Shown in pieces: positions 10,540-23,206 of a DNA stretch of 64,000 bases (the stretch's first letter is position 1; each line of letters opens with the position of its first letter). A program made the position numbers and the translations under genes. Below the pieces are notes generated by a model. The model was not told where the DNA came from. It did not search any database and worked only from the letters and a program-made list of their open reading frames with translations. This stretch comes from Monosporascus cannonballus (taxonomy: Eukaryota; Ascomycota; Sordariomycetes; Xylariales), in NCBI GenBank assembly GCA_004154925.1, contig QJNS01000064.1, forward strand, positions 128,987 to 192,986. The letters run 5' to 3'.

Positions 10540-13500
10540 GAATTCTTTTGGTTTTATTACGCGAACTTAGAAAAACAGGATATGCGTATATGTATTTTAG
10601 CATTTTGGCAAAAGTAACGTATAAATATAGGATTCGAAAGCTTTATTTGTGGCTGGATTTTATGCGACATTAACCGAATAACCAATTTAATTACTAAAAT
10701 CAAACGTTTAATTAACGTATTAAAAAAAGATTACGCGATAAGTTAATAATATGCGAAAAATAAAAGAAATTTATAATTTTTATAAATTAAAGTTTTGCTA
10801 TCCGTAAATACCACAATATATTATATGGGAAATTTATAGCTTTTGTAAAAGGGCCTGGATTCCGCCGCCCGCCGAAAAAGATATTATTTGAAGTTAAAAT
10901 AATTTATAGTATTTTGGACAAAAATTAACGTTTTATAAAAGCGCTTACCTTTAATTAATTTAAGCTTTTAAATTAGATAATTATATATTTAAGGAAAAAA
11001 TGGCAGTTATATAATATAAAACGGTAAACGAAACGGTTTTGTAATAATAACGATCCGGATATTTTTACAAATATTATTTTATTAAATTTAATTATTATCT
11101 TTAAATTAATTTTCAAAATTAACGGCAGTTATTTACCATATTTACTGGGCAGGATTTTAAAGTTTTCGAGTTTATTACGGAATAATATTAATATGTTAAA
11201 AAAATGAAATATTTGCAAAAATTATTATACGTTAAGTAAAAAGATAATTCGATTAACAAAACGATTTAAGGTAACTATATTAATTCCTTTATAATAATAT
11301 AATTCTAATTAAAATAAGTTATATTATATAGCTAGATGTAATAAAACGATACCGTATTTTAATATAGTAATTTTAATATTTAAAACCATATTCGTAATAT
11401 AACGTTTCGATATAATACCGTTATGCAGAATATTATTATTGCTTTTACCCGTTATTATAACCGTATCCCTAAAGAAAAATTAAAATAATTTATTTTCCGC
11501 CTTAATTAATATTATAAAATAAAATAATTTTATATAATATTATAATAATATCTAACACCGCTTAGTATTTTTTCTTAATTTGTAATTAAAATTATTCGGA
11601 TATTATTTCCGGCTTTTCTTAATATGTTTTATAAATATAAGAAGCAAAAATGCCCCGATTTTCCTAAACTAAAACGTATACCGTATAATAAGTACCGTTC
11701 GATTTCGTTAAGTATAATTAACGAAAATAAAGGCATTATCGACGGTACTTATAAGATTTATCGAAAATTGTTCTAAGGGATATATGGATGAAAAAAAATA
11801 ATCCAATCGGTTTTCGGAACGTTTTTATCCTATTTATGGAAATGAAAAAATAATTAATTATATTCAGAAAATTTAAGTTAATCAAGCGGAAACAAGCGAT
11901 TTATACGATAAAAAAAGATAATTCTTTTTTATTTTTATTTTATTCCATATATTTCCTACTTGTATTGATATGTACTAATTTGCCCGAATATATAGCTGGA
12001 ACGTATAATGTATAAGCAATTTTAAAAAGCAATCGTTAACTTTTAAATAAAATAATATAATTATATTAAAAATCGTCGAAATTCTACTTTTTAGAAGTTT
12101 TTATTTTTTATATACATAAATTTCGTATATTTGCATTATTTCTGCAGGAATTACGTATCCGATAGGAATTATTTATAAAGAAATATTTTACGTATATAAA
12201 GTTTTCCGGAATATCTTAATCGAAAATCTTTTTTTTAACAGCCGAATTTATCGAATTTATAAAATATATATATTCCCGGTTAACTATCGCCGAATTTAAA
12301 TTTATCGCGCATAAAATAATTTCTAAATGTCTTAATTGCGCCGGATAAATAAAAGAAATATCACAGGGTCCTAATTAAAATGCATTAATAAACAAGGATC
12401 TTTGCGACAAAATTCTTTTATTATTATTTGCTAATAATACGTTATTTAATAATATATATAATTTAATAAATAATTCGTAAATATTTTATCTTTTAATTCG
12501 AAAATATAATTTATTTATATTATTTTTTAAACGGCGCAATTTTAATTAAGACATACCGAAGAAAACCTTTTTATCGGATAATTATGGGGCCGGAAATATT
12601 TTTAATACGGCCGATATTCCATAAGGCAATAACCTTTTTAACCTTATTAAAAATAATAACTAACCGTTAATCGATATTATTTTTATCGATAAAAAAATTT
12701 GAAATTATTACTGTTTTCTTTAAAAAAACCCTGGTATATCTATATTTTTTATATGCCATACGATATAACGATATTAATTATATCAAGCGGCTAATACCGA
12801 TATTATTATTTTTGTATAAGGCCGGTTAATTTAATTATAACAAAAATATTTCACATTAATTAGATATTACGTTTCATAATATCAAATTAAATATTTATTA
12901 ATTTAATCGTAATATTAAATTTAATTTTAATAAGATTTTTGAAAAAAAAGTAAAAATTATTTAATCGAAAAAACGAATATTATAATTTATAGCTTGCTGG
13001 CGAATTCCGCCAGTCGAAAAACAATATACATAACGTTAATATTATTTTTTTCCGAAATTTATTTTTAATTAAATACCGTATATCTTTATAACGCGAATTT
13101 TATGTCCATTATGCTTTTTCGCGAAATAAATATTATATTATTCGGGATTTTCGCAACGAAATCCTGAAACGCCCTTATTTTCTGTTTCGAAATATCTAGT
13201 TTATTAAAAAATATCCGTTTTAAATTAAAAAGGATAACTAAAAAATAGAAGCTATTTTAGCCGCAGGTTGTAAAATTATGGAAATTAAGTTTATTAATTT
13301 TAATAATACCGTACCTATTATTAACGACGTAAATAAACTTAATTAATTAAATACGGCAAAAAATGAAAATTAACTTATAAATAACTTGAACGCAATTATT
13401 CGAAGTATTTTGGTACCGAATTTATTAAGGATAATTTAATTTCGCATAACCGTTATATCCTGTATATAAAAAAAAGTTATAATCTTATAGTACAAATTAT

Positions 13501-13610
13501 CGATAACTTAATTAATGGTTTTAATTAAAGTAACTTATTATCGTTTTCGTTATCGTTAGATAAGAAAAATAAGAATTTATCGGATAAAAACAAACCGTTA
13601 ATATAATTTC
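10540..13610 (+). pseudogene. DUF6589-like protein remnant in H
   Basis: Reading through TAA/TAG as mutated Gln or Trp codons gives long co-linear segments with small frame changes. An N-terminal part lies at about 10540-10750. The part at 11700-11960 includes NENKGIIDGTYKIYRKLF and then a hydrophobic block like the one that precedes the FHLRMN-type motif of this family. The part at 12120-12500 is helical. The best segment, at about 12720-12960, reads YAIRYNDINYIKRLIPILLF then LYKAGQFNYNKNISH, which resembles the conserved 'RxGDIGR...L..LFkGaG..NYA.E' region of fungal DUF6589 proteins. A polar tail ends near 13610. The biochemical function of DUF6589 is not established to my knowledge. Identification is from memory of the family pattern. 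This is the largest gene-like object in H and a candidate for its transposition protein. Confidence 0.5.
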
Positions 13611-16600
13611 AAATTTTTTTGTTGCTTTATAATTTCTTTAAATAAAATTATATATATATTATAATATTAATGTTAATATAAATTTAATATTTACATAATT
13701 TTAATTAAATAATTTCGGAATTGTTTTAAATATTACCGTAATTATTTAATCATTATATTAATATAATTTACTTATTTTCGGTAAGAAAACCGCAAATAAA
13801 GAAATAATATTTTATAAGACAGTACGCTGCATAATTATTAACAAAATTAATATAAATAATTAAATTTGTAATTTGCATAATTTTATTTCATTATATTCGG
13901 TTTAATTGTTTTGTTTTTCGTAAAATCGTATAAAAATAGTATATTATGTACATATTTTCGAGTTAATCTATATATCCCGTTTATAATTAATTTATTAATT
14001 AATATTTTGAAATATTGTTTAAAATTCTTTTTTTATGTTACTTTTTTTGGTGCATTATTATAATTTATACATTAGAAATTCTTTTTAAGTTTTCGGGTCC
14101 CAAAACCTTATTTATTTTAAACGCAATATTTACGTTTAAATTTCTTTAAAAACTTTTATTCGAGTCATATAATAATACCAAACATTTAAAGATCGCATAG
14201 AAATATTTTTCGTTACCTTTTTATACGTAATTTGCATTTTTATTATTTATATAATTTTGTAAAATATAATATTTATACAATAACTATATAACATTTATTT
14301 TTAGCGAAATAACCCGATTTATAAAATTATAAACCCTTTTTCGTATTATTTACATAATATCAGATTTATATAACCTTTTTATTAAATTACAAGAACCGTA
14401 ATTAATCGAAAATCCGTATTTAATTTAATAATTCAATAATTTATATGGTCGGTATGATCCGTTATAATATAAATCTTATTTTGCCGATTATTATTACGGA
14501 AAAATATTCCAAATTATATTATTAATATTTAACCATTATATAATTGCTATATTTTTCCGTAACAAAACATTTTATTCATAATATGAAGCATTTATAATAT
14601 TATAATATATACCTAATATTTAAAATCGGTTATATATAATATGCATTTTCCGTAAAAAATATTTTATATCTTATGATAATCGAATATTTTTTAATTAATA
14701 CGAAAATATTTTAATCGGAATTACGTTATCAGTTTCGCTTTATGGTAAATGATTTTAATATCTGTTCCGGTTGTTTTTTAATTAAATATCTTATTACTTA
14801 TCCTTACGGTGATTTTTTAAAAGTAAATTATTTTTGTTTTAATACCTATTCCGGCTTTTTTTTAGTCCGAGATCTTATTACCCGTCCTTAAAGTTATTTT
14901 TTAGGGGCAAATCATTTTTCGAAAATAGGTTATTTCTCGGAGGCAAATTATTTTTCGGGGATATTATTAATAAATTTAATTCCTTTTATCGGGCGAATAA
15001 AACTTTTTAAGTTTCTTCGAAATATATTATCGGGAATTATAACGGAAATTACTTTTATTATATCCGCAAAGAATTTATTTCCCTTTTATAATGTCGTGAA
15101 ATATATAAAGATATATATTATAATATAAAATTCGAATGTTAAGTAATAAAAGAATTAGTTAATAATTATTATGTCGTAAATAATATAATTTTATATGTTA
15201 ATATATAATAAATACTTCGAATTATACAAAATTATGGTTACGAAAATAATATTAAATATATATTAAATATAATTAATATAATCATTTAATATATAATTAA
15301 TCCATATAATTTTAATGATTATATTAAAAACTTTATAAGAAAATATATATTTTGTATAATTTATATATAATTATAAAGGTTTTTTCTTATATATTATTAT
15401 TTCGTTAAAAAACGGTAATCCTTTAATTATATTTAATAATATTTATAAACTTAATTATATATATATTTATAATCATATTATCCTAAAATTTCTATATATT
15501 TTAATCTTAATTATATATATTTCTTAAGGATATTTTTATAATTTATTAATTATTTGTAAATTCTATTAATATATTATAAATCTTTATGTATTTCCAATTA
15601 ATACCCATAATATATTCGGTAGTTATTTAATATATGAATTTTATTTTATTTATTTTATTTTATATGTTTTATTTGCATTTTCGATTTTAATTAGACTGAA
15701 TTTATATTGGTAAATTTATAATAATATTAAATCATTTAAATGTAATTACGTATTTATATATATTTAATATTATATAATTATTGTCATGGTATTATCGTTA
15801 TTTAAAAAAGCAAAATACGGCAATCGTATTCGGAAAATATATCGCAACTTAATAAAACATTAAAATATATATAAAGATTGTAACGGCGTTAAATTAATTT
15901 TCGATACGAATTATATTAATTACAGCGTTATTTTCCGTACCTTATTTCTTATTATATATACCGTTTTTTCAAATTTTGCCCCAGTTTATGAAATAAACTT
16001 TTCTTAAACCAAACAATTATTCGACAAAATCCCAGTATCATAAGGTTTTTATAAAGTATATATTATTATATAATGTTCAAAAGCGTAAGGGATTTATTGT
16101 TATATATATTAACGCATATTCTATTTTTAATAATCTCGGAATAATATTTAAATGGATATTCCGGGACCTTAATTATATATATATAATGTATAAAAAGTTA
16201 AGAAAATATATATATATATAGTTTAACGATTTTTAAAATTCGTTGTTATTAAATTTTAAGGTAATTATTAAATAATGTTATAATATTATTCGTTTTTTCC
16301 TTTTATCAAAATATAATAATTAAATTAATGATCCGAATAATACAAAGTATTAAATAATATATTTCTACAATTACAAAATATACGTTTTTTATATTATAAA
16401 CTTAATTAGCGTATATTCTTTTAAAAAATTGTATAATTCGAGCCGTTAGCCGTTTTTGACAATTTATAATTGTATTAATTTGTATAATTTAAATAATATT
16501 AAAAATATAATAGCTTTATGGTTTTCATTAGAAAAAACATAAAATCATAATATATTTTATAATATATATTATGTAAATATTATTTTTATAATATTAAGCG

Positions 16601-17214
16601 AAAGAAAAAGTTGTAATTATATATAATTAACCGCCGAATAAATTACTGTATATAAAAATTAAATTTTTAGATATTACGGCATATTCGGTATTAATATTAA
16701 GGATTTCGGCGGTTAGCCGGAATATCCGATTATTATTATATTTATGTAAAGTTTTGATATAAAGGAATTCTTATTGCCAGCCGAGAAAAAAATAAAGAAA
16801 TTTTTAAAATGAACCGGGGACCTAATTATGTCAATAGGAGAAAAACGCGGTAAAAAAAAATTAAATCGGGCCGTCGACGTTTATTAAAAAAACTAAAAAA
16901 TCTTAATTCGAAAAAACTAATTATAAAATATATAGGCGGTTTCGAAAAATATTAATTAAGATCGTATGCCAAAAATATTAATTCTAATTATAAAAAGTTT
17001 AAGTTATAAAACGTAATTAATAGAGATTTATTGTATATCCGGGATTTTAAATATTTCAAATTAATATTTAAAAAAAACGGCCGTTAAAATAAATATATTA
17101 ATAATAAAAAAATAACTTTCTTAATATTGGTAAACAATTATTTATATTATTTATTTATCTGCATAATCAATTTTATATTCTAATTATTCGACCCGAACCG
17201 AAATATCTTAAAGG
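13611..17214. other. H central AT-rich non-coding stretch
   Basis: I see no defensible coding frame. Many short TA-rich runs are present, and one 84-bp tandem repeat is listed separately. A weak coding impression from about 16780 may be the start of the second coding region, but its frame is not continuous. Confidence 0.4.
14756..14923. repeat. Two-copy 84-bp tandem repeat in H
   Basis: Copy 1 starts TAATATCTGTTCCGG at 14756 and copy 2 TAATACCTATTCCGG at 14840; both run through TCTTATTAC and a GTAAATTATTTTTG-like end. Differences are mostly C/T transitions. A shorter partial unit (GCAAATTATTTTTCGGGG) follows to about 14960. No function is evident. Confidence 0.55.
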
Positions 17215-18410
17215 TTAAAAAAATAAAAACATTTAAAAAATTAATACGGCGAATTCGAAAAAAAACGGAAAATAGGATTTTCAAAATTTTAATTTGGCGT
17301 TATAAATTAAGAGCTGTAAATTAAAAGGATAATTTGTTAATAACGGTAATAAATTATATTTCGAATTACGTAATATAAATTTGAATTAACTTTCTTAATT
17401 AAAAAAGTTTATTATATATTTATTACGGCATATACTCAATTTAAATTAAAACGAATTAATATTTTATATAAAGTTTAAAAATATAAAAACTAATAGGAAT
17501 AATAAATTTAAGAAGTAAATAATATATTAATAATTTTAATTAATATTATATAAATAATTATAATTATCGAGTTTTACGAACGTAATATTACGCCAAAAAC
17601 AAATATGGTTTTTATTATCAGCTTTAATTAAGGTCGGCAGTGTTTCATTTTTTATTTTTCGATCTAATATCGCGATTATTTTTTAATTTATTATTATTAT
17701 TATTATCTGATAAATACCGTTAATTTTTAACGCGTAATAACTTAATTTCGATAAGGATTATTATTTCGATTTCTTTTCCCGATATATTATTTATAACGTC
17801 GGATTGCAGATTATTATATTGTGGCGACGCCGGCGATTCCGGTAACAATATAAAAACAAACGAATTATACGAATATAAGTACGGTAATAAAAACGGGGCT
17901 AAAAAGTTAAAAATAGTTAAGAATAATAAAGTTTGCGCCGACGTTATAAATAAAAGAAATAAAATAAGTTTTTACTTAGGATTACTTCATACGTTATAAA
18001 TTACGTATATAAATATAAGTATTATCATAATTAAACTTACGATTTTAAATTGCGAAAATATATAAATTATATGTCGGTTTAATATTTAAATTCTTAAGAT
18101 TATCGTTAAACCGTTAATTATTAATTTAAACCGAATAACCGTATACGGTATATTTTAATTAAAATGAAACGTAATTTAAAATGGCCTTATAATTTTTTCT
18201 GATATTTGGCGAACTTATAACGTAATAATAATCCGTAATTTATATAGATCGGTTTACAGTATGGAAATATAGCGCCGTTATTTCCAATTAAGCGAATTCC
18301 GCCGTTTACGAAAAATTACTTATATTTTTTATAAAATCGAAAGTATAATTTTTACATATATTATATATAATATTCAAAATAAGCGGTTTTTCAAAATATC
18401 TTAATACTGT
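17215..18410 (+). pseudogene. Second RIP-degraded coding region in H, unidentified
   Basis: One plus-strand frame stays coding-like for several hundred codons. Its interruptions are all TAA or TGA, the products expected from CAA and CGA, with few or no indels up to about 18000. It includes a stop-free run of about 70 codons in this very AT-rich setting (about 17750-17980), with TSDCRLLYCGDAGDSGN and ELYEYKYGNKNGAKKLK. I do not recognise the family. It could be a second transposon gene, a cargo gene, or part of an older element that H carries. The 5' and 3' limits are approximate. Confidence 0.35.
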
Positions 18411-20844
18411 TATTTATTGAAACTGAAAACCGCTTTCAGGAATTTGATTATGTTTTAAATTAAATATGGACCTTTAATTTCGTTTAATTTATTTGGGAAT
18501 TTATTAAATAAAAACCTATTAAATTTAATAAAAATAAATATTTATTTTATTTTTTTACCGTAAAGCGAAAATAGTTATATAAAGAATATTTCGTTCGTTT
18601 ATTATTTATATTAGAAATTTAATCTTTTCTAAATAGCTGCCTTTATTAAACCGGCTTTTAGTTATATTTACGCAAATATTATCGAATTTAAAAATTCGGA
18701 TATATAAAGGAAATTAAACCTACATATCTTGTAATAAAATCCAGCTGGAATTAGAGTATTACGGATTTTTTAAATATAACAATTTCGTTTTTTTAAATAT
18801 GTTAAAATGGCTGTATATATATATTTGCCGTTAATAACGCGTATTATTAAAATCTTATCTTTATTTAATACCGCAAGTTAAAATTATTCCATTTCGGGAA
18901 TATAAAGGTAATGTTTTAAGGTGCCAAAAATTAAAATTAAAATTCGATAATTATTTTATTTTAATCGGGATTATTCGCGATATATTACGTATTATGTTCT
19001 TTATTTTCCCAATCAGTTATATTACTTTTTATTATAACTTTTATATTTTTATAAATAATATAATTTTTAATTTACTGGGCCTAACTTCCTTTCGTTATTT
19101 TATCCTTTTTTAAAATAAACGGCTTAAATTTATATTTATTTAATGCCTAATACAATGCAAGTAATATAATTTATTTAAAATTAATGATATTTAATTACTT
19201 ATAATTACAAACCGTTTAATTATATCGTTACTATAAATCTTTAATCCACAAATTTTGTAATATATCTTATTATATTATTTAATTAATATCCGGAATATTT
19301 ATTCTTAATTTGAAAACGATAATATATTGGACGATATAAATAAGATTTTCCGAATAATTTAATTTATTATATATATAAATTTGGTTTCGTAAAATATTTC
19401 GGAATTATAAAATTTAAACTTTTTTTAGAGCTTTTGATAAATACCCCCGGTTTAGTATGGTTTTAATTAAGTAATTATAAATATCCATAATTTTCGCCGT
19501 ATTATAATATATATAATAATTATAATAATAAAATACAAATTATTAAACTAGATTAAGGTAATATTATTATATAATCCGAATATATTAATTATCAAAAAGT
19601 TTAAATATTATTAATTCGAACGTTAATTTTTAAACATAAGAAAAATAATAATATCGATTTCAAAACGATTAATATTAAAATGCCGGACTTCCGTCTTATA
19701 ATTATATTTAATTAGGCCGCCGATTTAACGAAAACCGCCATATTTTGAAATTTTCTTTTTATAATATTACTAATAATTATTATACCTGCAAGTTAATATA
19801 TATAAAGAAAGAAAATAAAACGTAAATTATTGATATTAATATATTTAATCCGGAAATAGTTTTAGTTTAATAATAAATATATTTCGTTAATAATAATTAA
19901 GTTACATCGTTATTTTAAAACAAAATTTATTATAATAATTTTAAATTAATCGTTTAATATGTATTTAAAACTAAGAATAATATGGTTATACTATTTGGCA
20001 GTTATAGGGTTAAATATTTTTGGGGTAAATTCTTTTATATTTGCATATAATAAAATAAAAATCAAATATAAAATTATTTACATAAAAATTTGTTATTTTT
20101 TTAACTTAATTAATTATATAATTTAAATAATAATGAAGTCCGTTATTAAAGAAAAATTTAAATAATAAAGGATTTTCCGAAACTTATTTTAATCACGAAA
20201 AAAATTTTAAGTTTTCCGAAAATTAGATTATATATTATATTAATTTGTTTTTTCCTGTAAAATCCGGCCTTACTTGTTAAATATAAAGCCTAATATAAGG
20301 CGAACAAACTGACAGCGCAAGGTTTTCGTAATGTTAGCGGCCGTACATGTAATATTAATATATAGATTAATTACGTGTATATCGGCAAAAAACCTGTAAA
20401 AATATCGGATAAAAATAAACGTTTCCTTTTAGAAAATTAAGTATTCGAAAATTTAAAATATTTACCTCAAATTTTCGAATATATTATTCGTATTTATCTA
20501 ATTAAAAATATATTTCGGGGTTTGTTATAAATAATTTTAAGCTTTATATATTATTATATTAGCTTATAAGATTATATTATTAATTTGTTGGCCGAAAAGG
20601 AGTACTTATTTATAATATACGAAAAACGGAATTTTTAATTATTTATTTAAATTTGTAATAATTTTTTAATCTTAATTAGGACCAAAGTGATACGAAATAA
20701 TAAAGATTTTATTTCTGTATTAATGTTTTGTAATTATAAGAAAATTAACATTAATTTAAAGTTATATTTAAAAAATTTGTTTTAATAATTTTAAAAGAGT
20801 TTTATAAAAATGCGGAAAACGGAACGAAAAAATTACAACTTGCT
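18411..20844. other. H right AT-rich stretch, nothing identified
   Basis: Short coding-like bits occur (for example around 18560-18740) but I could not join them into a gene. No RNA gene and no repeat pair stands out. Confidence 0.35.
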
Positions 20845-21023
20845 ATCAGGTCTTATTTTGGAGGTTTTGTTATTTTTATGGAGATAATTCTTAAAGTATT
20901 TTAGTTGATACATTGGACCACTGACAGATACTTCTTGATCAAAAGCTATAGCTGTGGCTACGGCTGCTGCGCCGCAGGCGCAGCCACAACCTCCAAAATG
21001 AGGTCCTAATCACGATGAGGCAA
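20845..21023. repeat. H right terminus with GC-richer hairpin
   Basis: AGGTCTTATTTTGGAGGTT (20848-20866) is inverted at 20988-21007 (AACCTCCAAAATGAGGTCCT). A second small inverted repeat lies inside it (TGTGGCT ... AGCCACA around CTGCGCCGCAG, about 20952-20989). The terminal bases are GATGAGGCAA, the inverse of the left end. Like the left terminus it is far less mutated than the interior. It might alternatively be a small MITE lying at the end of H. Confidence 0.6.
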
Positions 21024-21031
21024 CCAATCGG
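21024..21031. repeat. Right 8-bp TSD of H (CCAATCGG)
   Basis: Second copy of the octamer at 10148-10155; B sequence resumes here. Confidence 0.8.
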
Positions 21032-21476
21032 TATATTTAACGGACCAATCGGTATCGCCGATACCAAACCAGTTTACGGAACCAACAGGAGGAACTAATG
21101 CGGCCATAAAAGCCTCGGCGATAACCTGTTCTTAGCGTTTTTGCTTTTCTAGCTCCTTAAGCAATTACAATTCCCGTTACATTATTTTTATTCCTTTCGA
21201 ATAAAAAAAAGCTTTCTATTTTCGAAAACGGATTAAACGCGCGATGGCCTTGTTTATTTCTTATTAATAACGTTTTTGTAATTCAAAAAAACGTTCCTTT
21301 ACGAGAACCTCCTTTCGTTTTAGGCGTTAGTTTTCGGTACGAATATTTTTTAAAAAAGAAAGAAGAAAGCCAGTCCCATTACAAAAATATTTACATTTAA
21401 CGCAAATTTTATATTTTGAAACACTTTCTATTATTTCGCATTTTTAATCTTTAGAAAAATACAAAAAGTATGACAT
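21032..21476 (-). pseudogene. Element B antisense ORF, main piece (right of H)
   Basis: Starts at an ATG complementary to 21474-21476 (read MSYFLYFSKD). The N-terminus holds Cys at the first position of the cluster, Tyr (mutated Cys) nine residues on, and Cys at the third and fourth positions (KCEIIESVSKYKICVKCKYF then CNG). A basic, Gln/Glu/Lys-rich part follows (ALIRFRK-type segment, ELQLLKELEKQKR), then an acidic tail with SVNWFGIGDTDWSVKYTDW. All stops are TAA/TAG. The frame is uninterrupted to the H junction and continues beyond it. A DNA- or RNA-binding or regulatory role is only a guess. Confidence 0.72.
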
Positions 21477-21643
21477 AACTTCAAAATTGAAATCGTCGAA
21501 AACAAAAAACAAATTTTGCCGGCAAATGGTAAAAAAAACCTGACGACGACTTTTAATAATACGACCCGATATCTTAACGAACCGGTAATACTTATTACAA
21601 AAAATAAAATCTTAAAGACAAAATTTAAAGAAAAAGAAAATCG
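21477..21643 (+). other. Element B 3' untranslated region and polypurine tract
   Basis: Non-coding, ending AAAGAAAAAGAAAATCG against the LTR, the same layout as in A. Confidence 0.6.
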
Positions 21644-22021
21644 TATTACGACTTAACAAATTCCGGCCTTAAAAACGGTTAACGAGGATAATACGGACCA
21701 CCTTTCGGGTTACGTAATAAGTACTTAGTAAAAATTTATTAAGTACGATTAATTAACATTAAGCGACCGTTCATCAAAAATTCACTAAGTACGGTTAAAC
21801 AGAGATAAGCAGTAATATTAAAAACCAATATATATACGCTTATTATTTCCATAGTTTAGATAACTTCAGCTTATAATAACAATTTGTTACCCAAGGCACC
21901 TTTAATATTACGAAACGTAACACGATTACTATATCTATTGCTTAAATTCCCACGATACTCCTGCCAACATAAACCCGTACGACTAAGGTTTAATAATTGG
22001 TTAAACCTCCTAGCCGTCACA
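21644..22021 (+). repeat. Element B 3' LTR
   Basis: 378 bp from TATTACGACTTAACAA to CCGTCACA, collinear with 4314-4692 including the U3. It is followed by TAAAG, the right TSD. It keeps the original CA end. Confidence 0.88.
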
Positions 22022-23206
22022 TAAAGGGAAAAACGATAATAAACTTCGATATATGGTTAATACTAACGATTTTCGACGCAGTAATACTTTTTACGGTACG
22101 GAACCAGGACTTATAGAACTAAAAGTTACTTATAAAAGGCACTGAGGCTAAATCAAATATTTTAAGTGCAACAAAATAGGACATAAAAGAGTATAATATA
22201 AGGCGCCTAAGAAACCCCGTTAGGATACCTGGAAACCAGTACCTAAGGGATAATCCAAAGAAAATCAAAAACACAAAAGCAAAACTATTAACATAATTCG
22301 GCCTAAATACGTATTAGGCCCTCTATGGCAAAAGGTTCAATAGGGACTATTACGAGAAGAAATTCGATGAAAAATACGTAAAGCCAAAAAGCTAACTCGA
22401 TAAGAATTACGAACCCAGCAAAAAATATCATAAGGATAGTTACGAGAACATTAGGGTTGGACAGAAAAAGTTTATCCCGGAATCCTTAATCGATATAGCA
22501 GAACGTATATCATATACTGCCAATAACGAAAATGTTCCGATTATAAGGAATAAAAACAATATATCTACGGACGAATTACTCGTATGTATCAGGAAAAATT
22601 CGACTTTCCGAACCGTACCGGAAATAACAAAAATAATAAATAATAATAGCGATATTTTCGATCTATAGCCCCAGAAGATATTTAATAATTGGCCGAAATA
22701 AAAACCTAGTTGAAAAAAAGATAATGTCCGTAAAAAAACTTTTTTTATTATTAATAATAGTATAACTATAAAACGAAAAAGCAGTTAATCTAACAGATAA
22801 TAAATAAATTTTACCAGAAAATTATTATAAGTTTTTATTTTTAATTAGTATTTATTATAAATTCTTACGAAAAAAAGGCTATTGTAAGATAAGCGAGGAT
22901 GCGACGCTAACTACAAGACCAAAAGATCAGCAATTCCAAACCCCCAATTGGGGTTTGGGCACCCAAATCTACCTTATAAGGATTAGCTGTGCATATCATC
23001 ACAGCTATTATGGAAAAAGTACGTCAGTTTATAAATAAGTTTTAGAATAATAATTAATATAACGTATAATAGGATGCAGTCAAAATCATAAAAATATAGT
23101 TTACTTAATAGGAAAAAGAGTTATAATAAAATTAAGAATAATTCATACAATTCGAAAAAAATAATATGCCAGCAATAACGATAAATATAATAGCTTAACG
23201 CGTTAA
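22022..23206 (+). pseudogene. Element A' gag/protease region, continuation after B
   Basis: After the TSD copy (22022-22026) the sequence picks up gag where 4313 left it (compare B from about 5590). It includes the zinc-knuckle region at about 22160-22205 (YFKCNKIGHK), the DENVPI segment at about 22530, and early pol. It stops matching family I at about 23206 (AACGCGTTAAA), within what is protease-proximal pol in B. The rest of A' is not in the window. Confidence 0.78.
22884..23009. mobile_element. Small unmutated hairpin insertion in A' (MITE- or SINE-like)
   Basis: About 126 bp that interrupts the alignment of A' with B and F. It is flanked by GCTATT on both sides (22878-22883 and 23004-23009) and is GC-richer and less mutated than its host. 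It has two perfect hairpins: CCAAACCCC/GGGGTTTGG (22936-22958) and AGCTGTG/CACAGCT (22985-23006). On the minus strand, TTGGTCTTGTAGTTAGCGTC followed by GCATCC loosely recalls the 5' half of a tRNA, so a SINE fragment is possible but weak. Confidence 0.45.

Larger units (their letters stand above)
10156..21023 (+). mobile_element. Element H, 10.9-kb TIR transposon with 8-bp TSD
   Basis: The insert begins TTACCTCAGC and ends GATGAGGCAA; the inverted ends match at 8 of 10 positions, with weaker similarity for about 14 more bases (TCAGG-CCTC against TTAGGACCTC). It has no LTRs. Its first and last 130-180 bp are GC-richer and hairpin-forming; the interior is extremely AT-rich and RIP-mutated. It carries a DUF6589-like coding remnant (about 10540-13610, +) and a second coding-like region (about 17215-18410, +). 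Eight-base duplications are known for hAT, Zisupton and P-like superfamilies among others. I saw no recognisable transposase of those families, so the class is open. Confidence 0.75.
4314..22021 (+). mobile_element. Element B, family I chromovirus, complete but split by H
   Basis: 5' LTR 4314-4692, gag-pol 4693 to about 10155, 3' antisense ORF in two pieces, polypurine tract, 3' LTR 21644-22021. It is flanked by TAAAG on both sides and lies inside gag of A'. Without the 10.87-kb insert H and one copy of its 8-bp duplication, B is about 6.83 kb, close to C (6.72 kb) and D (6.7 kb). All coding frames are broken by RIP. Confidence 0.9.

Noticed and set aside
22888..22925. Possible tRNA gene on the minus strand
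   Set aside because: A 5'-half-like box is visible, but no acceptor stem, anticodon arm or T-arm closes; kept only as a hint of SINE origin.
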